Notes: generated by a model not told the origin, from the letters alone. Shown: positions 35,057-47,321, numbered from the stretch's first letter. The stretch: DNA of 64,000 nt from Atherinomorus stipes (GCA_023101725.1 JALJCO010007844.1:1-64000), one strand, 5' to 3'. Translations and numbers: made by a program.

Positions 35057-36455
35057 CGTTCCACCACATCGTAATGAGAATCTCCCGTTGCTACTTATCG
35101 TAATGAGAATCTCCCGTTCCACCTCATTACGATGAGAATCTCCCGTTCCACCTCATTACGATGAGAATCTCCCGTTCCGCCTCATCGTGATGAGAATCTC
35201 CCGTTCCACCTCATCGTAATGAGAATCTCCCGTTCCACCTCATTACGATGAGAATCTCCCGTTCCGCCTCATCGTGATGAGAAACTCCCGTTCCACCCTT
35301 ATCGTAATGAGAATCTCCCGTTCCACCTCATCGTGATGAGAATCTCCCGTTCCGCCTCATCGTGATGAGAATCTCCCGTTCCACCTCATCATGATGAGAA
35401 TCTCCCGTTCCACCTCATCATGATGAGAATCTCCCGTTCCGCCTCATCGTGATGAGAAACTCCCGTTCCACCTCATCGTAATGAGAATCTCCCGTTCCAC
35501 CTCATTACGATGACAATCTCCCGTTCCACCTCATTACGATGAGAATCTCCCGTTCCGCCTCATCATAATGAGAATCTCCCGTTCCACCTCATCGTGATGA
35601 GAATCTCCCGTTCCGCCTCATCGTGATGAGAATCTCCCGTTCCACCTCATCGTGATGAGAATCTCCCGTTCCGCCTCATCGTGATGAGAATCTCCCGTTC
35701 CACCTTATCGTGATGAGAATCTCCCGTTCCACCTCATCGTGATGAGAATCTCCCGTTCCGCCTCATCGTGATGAGAATCTCCCGTTCCGCCTCATCGTGA
35801 TGAGAATCTCCCGTTCCACCTCATCGTGATGAGAATCTCCCGTTCCGCCTCATCGTGATGAGAATCTCCCGTTCCACCTCATCGTGATGAGAATCTCCCG
35901 TTCCACCTCATTGTGATGAGAATCTCCCGTTCCACCTCATCATGATGAGAATCTCTCATTCCACCTCATCGTGATGAGAATCTCCCGTTCCACCTCATCA
36001 TGATGAGAATCTCCCGTTCCACCTCATCGTGATGAGAATCTCCCGTTCCACCTTATCGTGATGAGAATCTCCTGTTCCACCTCATCGTGATGAGAATCTC
36101 CCGTCCACCTCATCGTGATGAGAATCTCCCGTTCCGCCTCATCGTGATGAGAAACTCCCGTCCACCTCATCGTGATGAGAATCTCCCGTTCCACCTCATT
36201 GTGATGAGAATCTCCCGTTCCACCTCATCATGATGAGAATCTCCCGTTCCACCTCATCGTGATGAGAATCTCCCGTTCCACCTCATCCGTGATGAGAATC
36301 TCCCGTTCCACCTCATCGTGATGAGAATCTCCCGTTCCACCTCATCGTGATGAGAATCTCCCGTTCACCTCATTACGATGAGAATCTCCCGTTCCACCTC
36401 ATCGTGATGAGAATCTCCAGTTCCACCTCATCATGATGAGAATCTCCCGTTCCAC
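35057..36455 (+). repeat. 29-bp minisatellite, right part
   Basis: Continuation of the array at 33251 after the hAT insertion, about 48 units. The prevailing variant here is CTCATCGTGATGAG, with some GCCTCATCGTG. A 14-base perfect palindrome, CTCATCATGATGAG, occurs in the ATG variant. Confidence 0.93.
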
Positions 36456-37203
36456 GTCTCCATGACTAGATCCTGCCGTGTGATTGGCTGGTTAGATATT
36501 CGTGTTTAATGACATCATTTCCTGTGAAAATCATCGGTATTTGCCTCCTGGCTTCTCTGCAGCGTTCGTGGGTCCAGATTCTTCTCTTGGTTTCATCATC
36601 GAGCTTCTGCAGCAGTTTTCACTGCATCTTAATTTCAGCAGGAATTCGTCCGGAACGTTTTCATTCCCATCATATGTTCGTCCTGCGGTGTGTTTTCACT
36701 CTCCGCTGGCCTGCTGCAGTTTATGTTCATAACCTCAATGTTTGCTCTGGCTCACCCCCCCATCACCCCCATCACCACCTCCTCCTCTCCATCCGTCTTC
36801 TTCCATCTGTTCATCCTGAGTCAGACCGAGCTCTTTGGCCCGTTTCACCGCTGGTTCAGGGCGGACCAGAACCAGCATGGAGCCTGTGAAAACTCCCCGT
36901 TAGCTTCATCCTTCACTGATCTCTGACAGCCGGAGCTGTTCAGGGTCAACTGCCCACATATTTCTGCTGGCCGCCAACCCCCCCACGGGACTAATGCAGC
37001 ACGCTAACCTCGTTGGGCCGCGCCTCAGAGAAATAACGGTCCACCGCGGTGAATCATCCAGCAGACGGGTCCAGGGGGAAAACCCGGGTGAAGCCGGGGG
37101 CCTTCCGGGACCTTTCAGGACCTTTCTCGCCAAAAATGATCGGACACCAAAGCACCAAAGTTAGAAAAGATTTAGATTTTTAATTAGTTTCAGTTTTAAA
37201 AAT
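36456..37203. other. Spacer, no gene seen
   Basis: Open frames at about 36502-36926 overlap in three frames with no splice or domain support. C-rich words occur near 36755-36785. Confidence 0.5.
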
Positions 37204-38990
37204 CTCCCTGTTATTCTGGAAGAACTGTTCCAAATTATGGACCTACTGCAGTTATTGACCGATATCGGCACTGAAGAGTGATATCTGGAAATATCGGCAT
37301 CAGTTTTATCATATCAGTACTTTTACTAATAAAATCTGGTAAGATCTTGTTCCATCAACGTTGGTTCACCATAAAAGCCTCGTTATCCTGGAAGAACTTC
37401 ATATCCCAGCATTCCCTGTAGAGATGTCCGATATTTCAGGCTGATATCAGCATTAAAATGTGATATTGGAAAATATTGGTATCAGTTTTCAGTTTTTATT
37501 TTTTTGATGACATAACAAAACTTCGTGACCACAAATCACTAGGGGTGTAAGAAAATATCACTAAAATATCCCAGTATTTTGTGTTGCGATTTCATATCAA
37601 TATTAAAAAGCACTGTATCGATATGTTTCCTAACAAAATCAGATTTTATTTTTCCATTAGTCCAGCAATTAAGAGAGTCCCTGTTATTCTGGAAGAACTG
37701 TTCCAAACTATCAGCCGACTGCAGTTATTGACCGATATCGGCATTAAAAAGTGAAATCTGGAAATATCGGCATCAGTTTTATCATATCAATACTTTTACT
37801 AACAAAATCTGGTGAGATCTTGTTCCATCAGCGCTGGTCCAGCATAAAAGCCTCGTTATTATGGAAGAACTTCATATCCCAGCATTCCTTCTAGAGATGT
37901 TCGATATTACCGGCTGAATATCGGCATTAAAATGTGTTATCGGAAAATATTAGTATGAGTTTCACTTTTTATTTTTTTGAAGACACAACAAAAATCCTGT
38001 ACACACACATCACTAGGGATTTAAGAAAATATCACTGAAATATCCCGATATTTTGTGTCGCGATTTCATATCAGTATCAAAAAGCACTGCATCGATATGT
38101 TTACCAACAAAATCTTATCTTAGTTTTTCCATTAGTCCAGCATTTAAGAGAGTCCCTGTTATTCTGGAAGAACTGTTCCAAACTATCAGCCGACTGCAGT
38201 TATTGACCGATATCGGCATTAAAAAGTGATATCGGGGCGCCTCTGCTGTGTGCGTGGGGGTGTGTGTGTGGTGGGGCTGGGGGGTGTATCGTTGTCGTGT
38301 CTGTGTCGGGATGTGGGCATTTGGGATGTTGGTGTTGCGGGAGCGGCTATATGGGGGGTGTGGGTTTCCCCTGTGCTTGTCCTGCGTGTGGGGCTCTGGG
38401 GGTCGCTGACGGAGCTGCGCTTTCCGCCGAGGTGCTTGGTTTTCGGCGGACCCGTGGTCGTGTCGTGTCGATGTTGGGGTGTCTGGCGTGGATGTCGGGG
38501 TGTGGGGTTTTGTCCATATCGTTCAGCTCTAGTGTGTGGAGGTGGGGGGTTGCGGGGTGGCCGGGTCTTTTCCACGCCGGGTGCCTGTCCCGCCCGGCCG
38601 CTGTGTCGGTTGGGGCTGGCCTGCGTGGGTGGTCTCGTGCGGGTTGGTCTCGCGTGGGGGGGGGCTGGTGGCCCTGTGGTCCCCGTCCTTGGTGTGTGTG
38701 GGTGGGTGTGTGACTGGAGGGGGGTGTGTGAATGCGGGTGTGTGTGTGGTTGCCTGTGAGGGTGTGTGGAGATGGGGGTGCATGGGGGATGGGTGTTTGG
38801 GTGTGGGGGGTGGTGGTGCATTGGTGGGGTTTGTGTGTGTCGGGTTGGGGGGAAAAAAAAAGTGATATCGGGAAATATCGGCATCAGTTTTTATCATATC
38901 AGTACTTTTACAAATAAAATCTGGTAAGATCTTGTTCCATCAGCGCTGGTCCAGCATAAAAGCCCTGTTATCCTGGAAGAACTTAATTTC
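37204..38990 (+). repeat. About 475-bp tandem repeat, three to four partial units
   Basis: CCCTGTTATTCTGGAAGAAC recurs at about 37206, 37680 and 38155. CGATATCGGCATTAAAAAGTG, GATCTTGTTCCATCAGCGCT and TAGAGATGTxCGATATT follow in the same order in each unit. The unit is made of GATAT-rich, hAT-like MITE sequence (TAGAGATGTCCGATATT start). The third unit is broken by an insertion at 38237-38856. Confidence 0.85.
38237..38856 (+). mobile_element. G/T-rich retroposed insert with A-tail and 16-bp TSD
   Basis: The insert interrupts a 475-bp unit. AAAAAGTGATATCGGG lies on both sides (38221-38236 and 38857-38872). The insert ends in a G run followed by A residues that merge with the right duplication. 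The duplication starts directly after ATT, giving an original site TT/AAAAA, the preference of L1-type endonucleases. The body is strikingly G/T-rich on the plus strand (C/A-rich on the minus). Its stop-poor frames on both strands look compositional. I do not recognise the source RNA. Confidence 0.75.
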
Positions 38991-39078
38991 CCAGCATTCC
39001 TTTCAGAGTCATGTGACTACGGTGCAGCTGCTGCTGCTACAGACTGACTTGCTTTGAAGCTGCTGATAATATGTCTGC

Positions 39079-39365
39079 TAGTAACTGATATATGGTAGTA
39101 TTTAATACCTGCTAGTATCTGATATATGGTAGTATCTAATACCTGCTAGTATCTGATATATGGTAGTATCTAATACCTGCTAGTATCTGATATATGGTAG
39201 TATCTAATACCTGCTAGTATCTGATATATGGTAGTATCTAATACCTGCTAGTATCTGATATATGGTAGTATCTAATACCTGCTAGTATCTGATATATGGT
39301 AGTATCTAATACCTGCTAGTATCTGATATATGGTAGTATCTAATACCTGCTAGTATCTGATATCT
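39079..39365 (+). repeat. 34-bp minisatellite, about 8 units
   Basis: The unit is TAGTATCTGATATATGGTAG then TATCTAATACCTGC. The copies are almost identical except for the first (GTAACTGA, TATTTAAT). Confidence 0.95.
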
Positions 39366-39876
39366 GGCAGCAGATGTCCAACATGAACTCCTCTGGCTGA
39401 GTTCAGGAGATTTTGGGATCTTTGTTCTCGGAGCAGAATATAGTTGTATCTTTCAGAATATGAGAGATACAAACTCACAGTTGTCTGCAGAGATCGGTAT
39501 CGGTTGATATCGGAAATTAGGAGTTGGATGATATCGGTATATCATATATCGGTAAAAAATATTGATCATCCCTAATGAAGATGGCATATATTCATCTCAC
39601 CATTGTCGCCATTTAAAATATTTAATATATGATGTCAGCATTTCATTTGGAAGAAAAGTCCTGATATTTATGGTTTTTAGTGGATTCAACCAGATTAAAC
39701 TGGTTTCACGTCGTAGGCAGATGAAGGAAATTCAGGATTTTTTGCTGTGAGACCAGTTTAATCTGCTGTAATCCAGTAAAGTGTCAAATATCACTACTTT
39801 ACTTGAAATTTTAAGCGTTGAAATCATAAAATAATTGAACGTTTGGTTTTTTGAGCAGGTCTGAAGCTGTTGAAGT
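39366..39876. other. Spacer; right end is dispersed repeat R
   Basis: A GATAT-rich segment at 39490-39570 is old MITE debris (TATCGGTAAAAAATATTGATCATCCCTAA). From about 39820, AAATCATAAAATAATTGAAC then GTTTGGTTTTTTGAGCAGG belongs to repeat R, the host of the next element. Confidence 0.5.
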
Positions 39877-40026
39877 TAGGGATGCACGATATAATTGGCC
39901 CCCTATCAGTATCGGGCATGAGTATCAGACATCGGCCACCCCACCGATATTTAACTGATATCTGACCTATCAGGCTGCTGTTTCTAAAGTCTAAAAAAAA
40001 CCCCATAACTACTACTACTACTTCAA

Positions 40027-40058
<32 letters not shown>

Positions 40059-40464
40059 TATTGTTCTGTTATGAAATCTTGTGAGAATTCACAAAAATTT
40101 TGCGATATTTTCATATGCTGATATTAAATTGACATTTAAAAGTGCGGTATTGATCTATTTTACTAACGAACTCTCACGAGAATTCATGAAATCTTGTGAG
40201 AGTTTGTAACAGAACAATTAAATTCCACGAGATTTCAAGTAAAATAGAGCAATACCTCTATTTTAAATATGGATTTGATATCGATATTTTTCTCCCACCC
40301 CTGTTTTTCAAAGTATCGGACATGAATAACAATGCTGCTAGTTGCAATGACTGCTTATTTTTTCCCAGCTTTAATATCGGTAACCATATTGGTTATCGGC
40401 CACATTAGTTTTAAAATATTGGCATTTCAGATATCGGTCAAAATTCCAGTACCGTGCATCCCTA
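39877..40464 (-). mobile_element. Composite hAT-like MITE, reverse copy with perfect TSD
   Basis: Ends are TAGGGATGCACGATATAATT and AGTACCGTGCATCCCTA. The exact 8-bp duplication GTTGAAGT lies at 39869-39876 and 40465-40472. A (TA)n run (40027-40059) has replaced the left end of the inner MITE. This copy gives the clearest proof that the outer family is hAT-like. Confidence 0.9.
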
Positions 40465-40903
40465 GTTGAAGTGGTTCATGCAAAAAGCAACAAAAATATT
40501 TTGTGATTTTACAGCAGTTCATTTTTCCTCAAGGTCACCAGATGACGCAAAATGACTGACGTGAGAGAAAATACTCTAGATTTAACAAATCTGGCTGAAA
40601 AGATGAGTTTTTGCTGAAATTCATCCCACTAGCCGATGATCACCCAGCAGAGGGGCTAAACGTTGATTCTTAGCAGATTTCAGATTGAAGCTGGTGTCCG
40701 ACTCTGCAGGGTTGTCCGTAGAAACGGGAATGAACCGGTCTGTCGTCTTCCAAAGGTCATCTCTCTGTTTCAGGCCTCTGAGCTGCTGAAGGCCACGCTG
40801 TTGTTCTCCAGAGGTTCCTCTGCACGTCTGCATGAGATTATTTTCTGGGATTAACTGCTTCTGTGTCCAATTTCTGCTCATGAAGCTGCCAAAGCGTCCG
40901 GTC
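40465..40903. other. Spacer after the hAT copy
   Basis: The first 80 bases continue repeat R. The remainder shows no supported feature; short frames on both strands overlap. Confidence 0.45.
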
Positions 40904-41400
40904 CAAGTTATGATGGTTTTGGATTTTTAATTAGTTTCAGTTTTTATTTAGTTTTGACTTTTTGTTTTTCAATTCAGTCAGTTTTAGTTAGTTTTTTGAG
41001 CAGGTTTGCTAGTTTTTATTAGTTTTTATTTTTTGGAAAATGCTCAGTTTTAGTTTAGTTTTTATTAGTTTCAGTGTTGTTTTAGTGTTTGGATTTGTTT
41101 TTTTTTAATGTAAATTATATGTGTTTGTTTGGTGTGACATTCAAAATCATCAGAAAGTCGTAAATAGATTAAATAGAAATAGATTTCAGATTTCCCCAAA
41201 AGGTTTAACTAAATTTACAAAGACTAAAACAGGATTTTTGCAATAGTTTCAGTTTTGTAAAGACACAACAGTTTCAGTGAGTTATCTTCCTTTTTTTTTT
41301 TTTTTTTAAGTCATCTTTATTCTTATTTCAGTTAACGAAAATGTTTTTTCAATTTTAGTTTTTGTTTTTTCGTTCGTTTTAGTTCTCTATAATAACCTTG
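40904..41400. mobile_element. T-rich MITE with 8-bp TSD
   Basis: Left end CAAGTTATGATGG and right end CTATAATAACCTTG are imperfect inverted termini. GTCCGGTC repeats exactly at 40896-40903 and 41401-41408. The body is dominated by AGTTTTTATTAGTTT words on the plus strand. Size, termini and duplication fit a non-autonomous hAT-type element. Confidence 0.75.
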
Positions 41401-41410
41401 GTCCGGTCCA

Positions 41411-44006
41411 GCTGCCATGTGAGGAAACGGAGCGCTATGTTGGAATTAAACTGAGAAATGGGAATAAAATTCAGCTTGAAAGCTGTTTTGGAACCAGTTA
41501 GTAATTTAAAACAGGTTGAATTTTATGGATATTTCATCCTACATGAGACGCTGCCTTGTTGTGTGATGAAGGACTTTTATTGTCCTTCGGCCTCGTCTGC
41601 AGATCGTTTGTTCCACCGTTGATGAGCTGCAGTTATGAATTTCTGCAGAACAGGGAAACATTCTCGTCCCTGATGTGCCGTTGACCTGAACAACCGCAGA
41701 CGTTGAGGATGTAGAGCGTGAAACCGGTTCTGTACGTGATCCAGTTTCCACTCGGCTGATGTTCTGCAGCTTCTGATGGCCCGAGGCGTTCGCTGCACTT
41801 TGGCTGGAGCTCCAGTCACGTGAACGCAGCGTCCTCTGATTGCAAAGTCTTGTTTAGTCAGATTACAGGTGATTCAGTTTCCCCCTTCGGGCTGTTTCTG
41901 TGCTGCTCCGAGTTTGCAGAGAGTTTCATAGATTCCCACCCTCCACGGGCCATAAATCCATCACCCCTGCCGTGTTTCAGGTACATGTCGTGGCTCTGAG
42001 TGATTGTGTGTCAGCCTGTAAGCTAGTTTTCTCCATGATGATGCCGTTCTGGTCCACCGTCAGATCTGCTGCCGGTCCTCGGTCCTGGTTCTGTCAGACC
42101 GGCTGCTGCTGCAGGAGGCTGGAAGTGGAATTCCCACGCATGTGCTCTCTGTTCTCAGAGCATTTCCATGGATTCGCCTCCGTTTGGGTGTTTCGTTCTG
42201 TGCAGGATGACGTCAGTTCACACAACTCAAATGACTCATTTCCAGGAAAAACACCTGGACAGGCGGCTGCGGTCGGTCTGGATTCACAGAACGGAGGGTT
42301 TGGAAACGAGTTATGGAGCTACGTTAAAGTCATGAGTGCGTAACGCGCGTCTTCACATTCATAACTGCAACAAGTTCAAGTCAAATCTACAATTAGCTCT
42401 GCAAGTTTCAAGTTACATTCAGGAAATATCAGTAGATTTTATAAGTTTGAAAGTATGCAATAATTTTACAAGTCAGAAATATAAGTTTACAAGTCGGAAA
42501 ACACGAGTTTACAAGTTAGAAAACACAAGTTAACACGTCAGAAAACACGAATTTACAAGTTAGAAAACACGTCAGCTTTATTTCAAATAAGGAAACATTT
42601 GTTCCACATTTCATACAGCATTTCAGGAAGCAATCAGATTAGTCTAATCTCTTCGTACTCTCAGAGAGCCGTCATAGGTGAGCCGGTTTATGGATGAGTA
42701 AACATCTCAGAACCTGCAGCAGAACCAGCTGAAAGCAGGAACGGGTTTTCCGTCTCCACTAAGCAACTAAGAGTTTCTGTCAACCATGTCGTCTTCAGGG
42801 AGCTGTGATGTCACGCTGGCCTCCAGACGGTTGTGGCCACAGATTGGTCTGAGATTAGAGGAACCTGAGTAGTTTTTATTCCCAGCTTGTAAAACGTGTA
42901 CTTTCTGACTGGCAGAAGTAATCTGTGTTAGTATTTATGTTGTTCCCGTGACAGAATTTTGTTCCTGTTTTAGCTCCATCCAGTCCAGCCTTCATCAGCT
43001 TCCAGCCCGTCCTGGCTCACACCGACAGACAGAATGAGGAGGATGAGGAGGGTGACATTTTCCCTTCACAAAGAGACCTTCATCCTCCAGCATTTTCCCT
43101 CCTCCTCCTCCTCTCTGCTGCTTCTGACCTGCTAATAACGGGGAGATCCACAGCAACCGCGTTGTAATCTGGTCTCTGGTCCAACAGCCGCTGATTTAGC
43201 TCTGACCCCCGCCGGGACCATGAAGGTCACCTCATGTGGGGGGAGATGACCTGCTGGGGGTCGGGAGGGGGGGATTTAGTCTTCACCCACCTGATGGATG
43301 AAGACTAAATCTGTTGCTTGGCAGAGACGTTTCCATCATTTCCTTCATCTTCCAGTGGAAATCTAGCGGGAGGTTTAATGACGAATCTACTAAAATATTC
43401 TGACGATATTTCAGCTTTTTGAGGTTTTAGATGAAAGATTATCGCTGCCAGTGAAGCTCTGCTGTTACGTGTGAATTTAGAGGAAAAACGAGACATTTTG
43501 TCCCAAAAATAAGATGCAGCGACGATCATTTTAACCAGATTTGGTCAGTAGGAGCTTGTAAAGCTCTCACAAAGATAAAAGACAGAAAAATGTCAGTTTT
43601 TTCTTTCTTCTTCCACTCTTTTTAAATTTTTGCTCACTCCTCCCTCTTTTTTTTTTACCCTCTCTTTCCTCTAGTCAGGTCCAGCAGTATTATATAAAAT
43701 TCAGCTATAATCAAGCATCTGGTAACATAAAGTGGAGCTTTAATTCCTAAAGGTTGGCACAACAAAGCAGCCAGGTCATCGTTCTGCTGCCACCGTGCTG
43801 GACGGGACAAGTTAGAGAAGAAAAAAAAAAAGTCCCTTTGTCCCTTGTCTTGGGACAATGATAATAATGATAATAATCAGTGACTTAATTTTTCTGACAT
43901 AAATGCACTTTTTAAAGAAAGTTATTTTGACTTTCTTATCAAAAATACAAGCGGTTGACGACATTATCTGCCTGATATTGGTATTAGCTGATATCCACTT
44001 CCTAAC
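41411..44006. other. Long spacer, no gene seen
   Basis: About 2.6 kb with no supported gene. ACAAGTTAGAAAACACGA-like words repeat loosely at 42450-42570. A 13-bp perfect stem (43273-43285 with 43299-43311, GATTTAGTCTTCA) with a 13-base loop is the only clear structure. T- and C-rich runs occur at 43590-43670. Confidence 0.5.
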
Positions 44007-44010
44007 TTAA

Positions 44011-44158
44011 GCCAGCTCCTTTGTCTCCTGACTTTCATTATTGGATGATTTGATTAATCCAGGTGTGCCTGACCTCAGTAACCACGAGGACAACGGTCAG
44101 ACACACCTGGATTAATCGGTTTGTCCAATAATGAAAGACAGGAGACAAAGAAGCCGGC
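44011..44158. mobile_element. Palindromic TTAA MITE (148 bp)
   Basis: It starts GCCAGCTCCTTTGTCTCCTG and ends CAGGAGACAAAGAAGCCGGC, with a near-complete hairpin through GGATTAATC-type words. TTAA flanks both ends (44007-44010, 44159-44162). Confidence 0.8.
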
Positions 44159-44162
44159 TTAA

Positions 44163-44935
44163 AGGAACATTCCACCCACAGAATGATGTAACTTTATTTT
44201 CCACTTCCCCTCATGGTGAGAAAGACTCTGCAGCACTTTTTTAATATCTCAAATGCAGCTGGTGATCAGGAAGGCTTCTCGTTTTCCCCCAACTTTCAGA
44301 TAATGGAGTTCACCAGGGTCCGAGCCAAAAAGGTCCATAATAGTCCACAAAAACTTGCCAATATTCCTCCATACTGCTCGTCCAATGTAATCCAGGTGTC
44401 CTGAGTGGGTAGCGTCCAGAATTTACTGGGTTGATATTTAAATCAACATCAACCCCTCTTGGACCTTCTTGTGTTTGTCCCGGTTTGTCTGCAGCTCTGT
44501 CGCTTTTAGCACAATGTAAACAGAGAATTTCTTCTTCTACGCTTGTATTATCGGCAGAGTAGGCTCTGAACGCCGAGGCTTCCATAGTTTCGTGAATGCG
44601 CATGTGTGTGCTTCATGAAAGAAAGATGTTCTACTGTTTAGACTTTAAAAATCTACTAAATGACGTCGTTTCCAGTAAATTCTGGACGCTACCCACTCAG
44701 GACACTTGGATCACATTGGACGAGCAGTATGGAGGAATATTGACACGTTTTTGTGGACTTTAAGGACCTTTTTGGCTCGGACCCCGGTGAACTCCATTAT
44801 ATGAAAGCTGGGGGGAACGAGAAGCCTTCCTGATCGCCGGCTGCATTTGAGATATTAAAAAAGTGCTGCAGAGTCTTTCTCACCATGAGGGGGGTGGAAG
44901 ATAAAGTTACATCATTCTGTGGGTGGAATGTTCCT
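44163..44935. mobile_element. Fold-back TTAA element with about 265-bp inverted arms
   Basis: Arms 44163-44431 and about 44671-44935 are near-identical reverse complements, starting AGGAACATTCCACCCACAG. TTAA flanks it at 44159-44162 and 44936-44939. The roughly 240-base middle is non-coding. It shares the TTAA at 44159 with its left neighbour. Confidence 0.88.
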
Positions 44936-44939
44936 TTAA

Positions 44940-46862
44940 GTTAGGAAGTAGTGGAGTTGTGCATAAAGCCCATTGTGACTTTTTCCTAAACTGAAAAAAA
45001 AAAAAAAAAATCTCCTAGAATTTTTTTTTTTAATGTTCTGGAAAATAGTCAGAATTGTGACTTTTTTCTCAGAATTTATTTATTTTTTCTTCAGTGGCCC
45101 TGATCCTCTTCCGTACGTTCCCGTACGTTAATTATCAGGCCAATAACGGGGAATTATTACATAATTTAGTCCGATATCATCATGACTTTCCACGATAACC
45201 CATACAGTTGGAGTTTTTAAGATCGGACATGCAGAAGTTGAATCCACTTTTAAGCTTATCGATATCTGTTTTTAAAAATGGTTATCGTGCATCCCTGATA
45301 ATGTCGGTAGATTTCAGCGCTGACGCATCTGCTCCAACCTGAAGTTTCACGTTTCTGCTCTTTGGTAGATACTTTGCAGTGTTTGTGAGACTGAACGGTT
45401 CCTCCTCTGCAGCTGTCAGCTAACAGCCTGGAAATCCACCAGATCCAGAGACCTCCAGGTCTCTGAGCCGCAGAGACGGACCGAAGCTCTGCAGATGGAG
45501 AATGAAGGCCGAGATCAGGAGCTGCAAACGTCTGTTTCAGCTCAGCACATGCATGTTTGCAGGAGTCGAGCGCCGGGACCTCTGCAGGGTGGTGGTTGAT
45601 AAATCTGGGAGGACCTGATCCTCTTGCAGCGCTCGGCTCCGTCTCCACGTTGGGGCTTTGCAGGTTTGGAGCGTTGGAGGTTGACATTTAGCTCGGCACA
45701 CTGCTCGCTGTGTTTGGCTGCTCCCCCCCCCCTGTTCTCACCCCGACGCCTCCGTCTGGGACGGCAGACATGACGCCACAGATGAAGCTGCTCCGGTGTT
45801 TCTGACACTGACAACGGAAAACAAAATATCAGTATCGATATCTGTTATCAGCTACATGAGTTTTAAAATATTGGCACATCGGATATCGGCAAAAATTCCA
45901 ATATCTTGTATAAAGAGGTAGTAACAGCAAACATGATGCTGCTGCTGCCAGAGGATCCCAGTAGACTTTACTGGTGAGAAAAAAGGTTTATTCTCTATAA
46001 AATATGGATGAATTTAGCTTTTCTCCAACTCATAAACAGACTGGTACACTTTCAATGTCAGGTGGTACAACCCATGTAAAACTATGAATGTTATTGTATC
46101 ATAAAGCTATTTAATTTAACTTAATCTGTTTTACATGCTGGTGAATACTAAAGCAAATGTAAGAGTCCAAGTAGATACTTGCCAAAGATTTGACTTAGGA
46201 TAAATTAGAAAATGCATATATACATAGTACATAATTGGTTGCGCCACCTGACATTTTTATGCACAGAAGATAGAAATACAGAACAAAAGGATTTAAACTC
46301 TTTATAATGTAATTTAACAAACATGACTGTTTTTAACACATTGCTCCAACTCAAAAATATGCTTTCCATCTATTTTGAGAAAACTTTTTAAAAATGTCTT
46401 TTTGGACGCTGGATTTGTCCCTGACCCTTTTACAATCGATTTTATTGTGTCTTCTTTGTGTCACATGTGGTGCGAGCAATACAATATCTCCACGTGCGCA
46501 TATTCCTCTGACACATTGCAGATTTAACCGCGTGTGTAAGTTATATAGTGTCACGTGCGCAGGTTTTATCTGCCCGTGCGCACTTGCTTGATCTTTAATG
46601 GCGCGAGGCCGTTAATGCGCACATGAGTTTCTGTCAGGAGCCGTCGCTTGAGGACATCTGGATCCTCGTAGATGGTTCAGGCTCTCAGTTATTTTCTGCA
46701 CATGCGGAGAAACTGAGTTTTGACAAGTAGGGCGGGACAAGGGGGGGGTCTGCTCCTGCCTTCTCCTGATTGGACACATGGAAGTTCAGTCTCACTGACT
46801 GACAGCCAGGAGAGGCTGAACCGTCCTGCAGCACTCTTGGAGAGACAGCGGTTCGGTCCCCA

Positions 46863-46864
<2 letters not shown>
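44940..46864. other. Spacer with MITE fragments
   Basis: No gene seen. About 45240-45297 ends in GGTTATCGTGCATCCCTGA, a hAT-like terminus. About 45827-45905 is a piece of the composite MITE (CATGAGTTTTAAAATATTGG, ATCGGATATCGGCAAAAATT). Long A and T runs lie at 44995-45040. Open frames in 45256-45814 overlap with no domain. Confidence 0.5.

Positions 46865-46910
<46 letters not shown>
46865..46910. repeat. (TA)n microsatellite
   Basis: About twenty TA repeats with one GTA interruption. The tract continues at 47322-47350 on the other side of the inserted MITE. Confidence 0.95.
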
Positions 46911-47321
46911 TAGGGCTGCACAATTAATCGTTAAAAGATCGTGATCTCAATTCACACATACATGCAATCTCAATTCTACCCACAACAATTCTGAAACATT
47001 TTTAATCATGAGCTTATCACAAATAAGTTTCCATTCTTCCCAGATTTTTTCAAGCGCCCTCAAATGCAACACTGCCATTGCCTCCCCACCCCCTAACCAA
47101 TGTTAAAGAACTACAACTATGCATCTGCCAAAGAAATGCTCTTGTGCAAACACATGCTTTATTTTAAATTACCTTTTGAATAGGTTGTTTTGTTTGTTTT
47201 GTTAAAGTTTATTTGTGCAATAAATACTTTTTAGGGAAAAAAAATCGTTTTAGAGAATCGTGATCTTAATTTTAAGCAAAAAAATCACGATTCACATTTT
47301 TACCAGAATCGTGCAGCCCTA
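46911..47321. mobile_element. hAT-type MITE inserted in a (TA)n tract
   Basis: Ends are TAGGGCTGCACAATTAATCG and AGAATCGTGCAGCCCTA. Flanks GTATATAT and ATATATAT fit an 8-bp duplication within TA repeats. Internal AATCGTGATCTTAATT and TCGTGATCTCAATTCA are mirrored. No coding frame. Confidence 0.85.

Noticed and set aside
36502..36926. Possible exon cluster after the 29-bp array
   Set aside because: Three overlapping short frames, no matching splice sites, no recognisable domain.
38219..38897. Open frames of 221 and 177 codons on both strands
   Set aside because: They lie in the G/T-rich retroposed insert; base composition alone removes stops, and no domain is visible.
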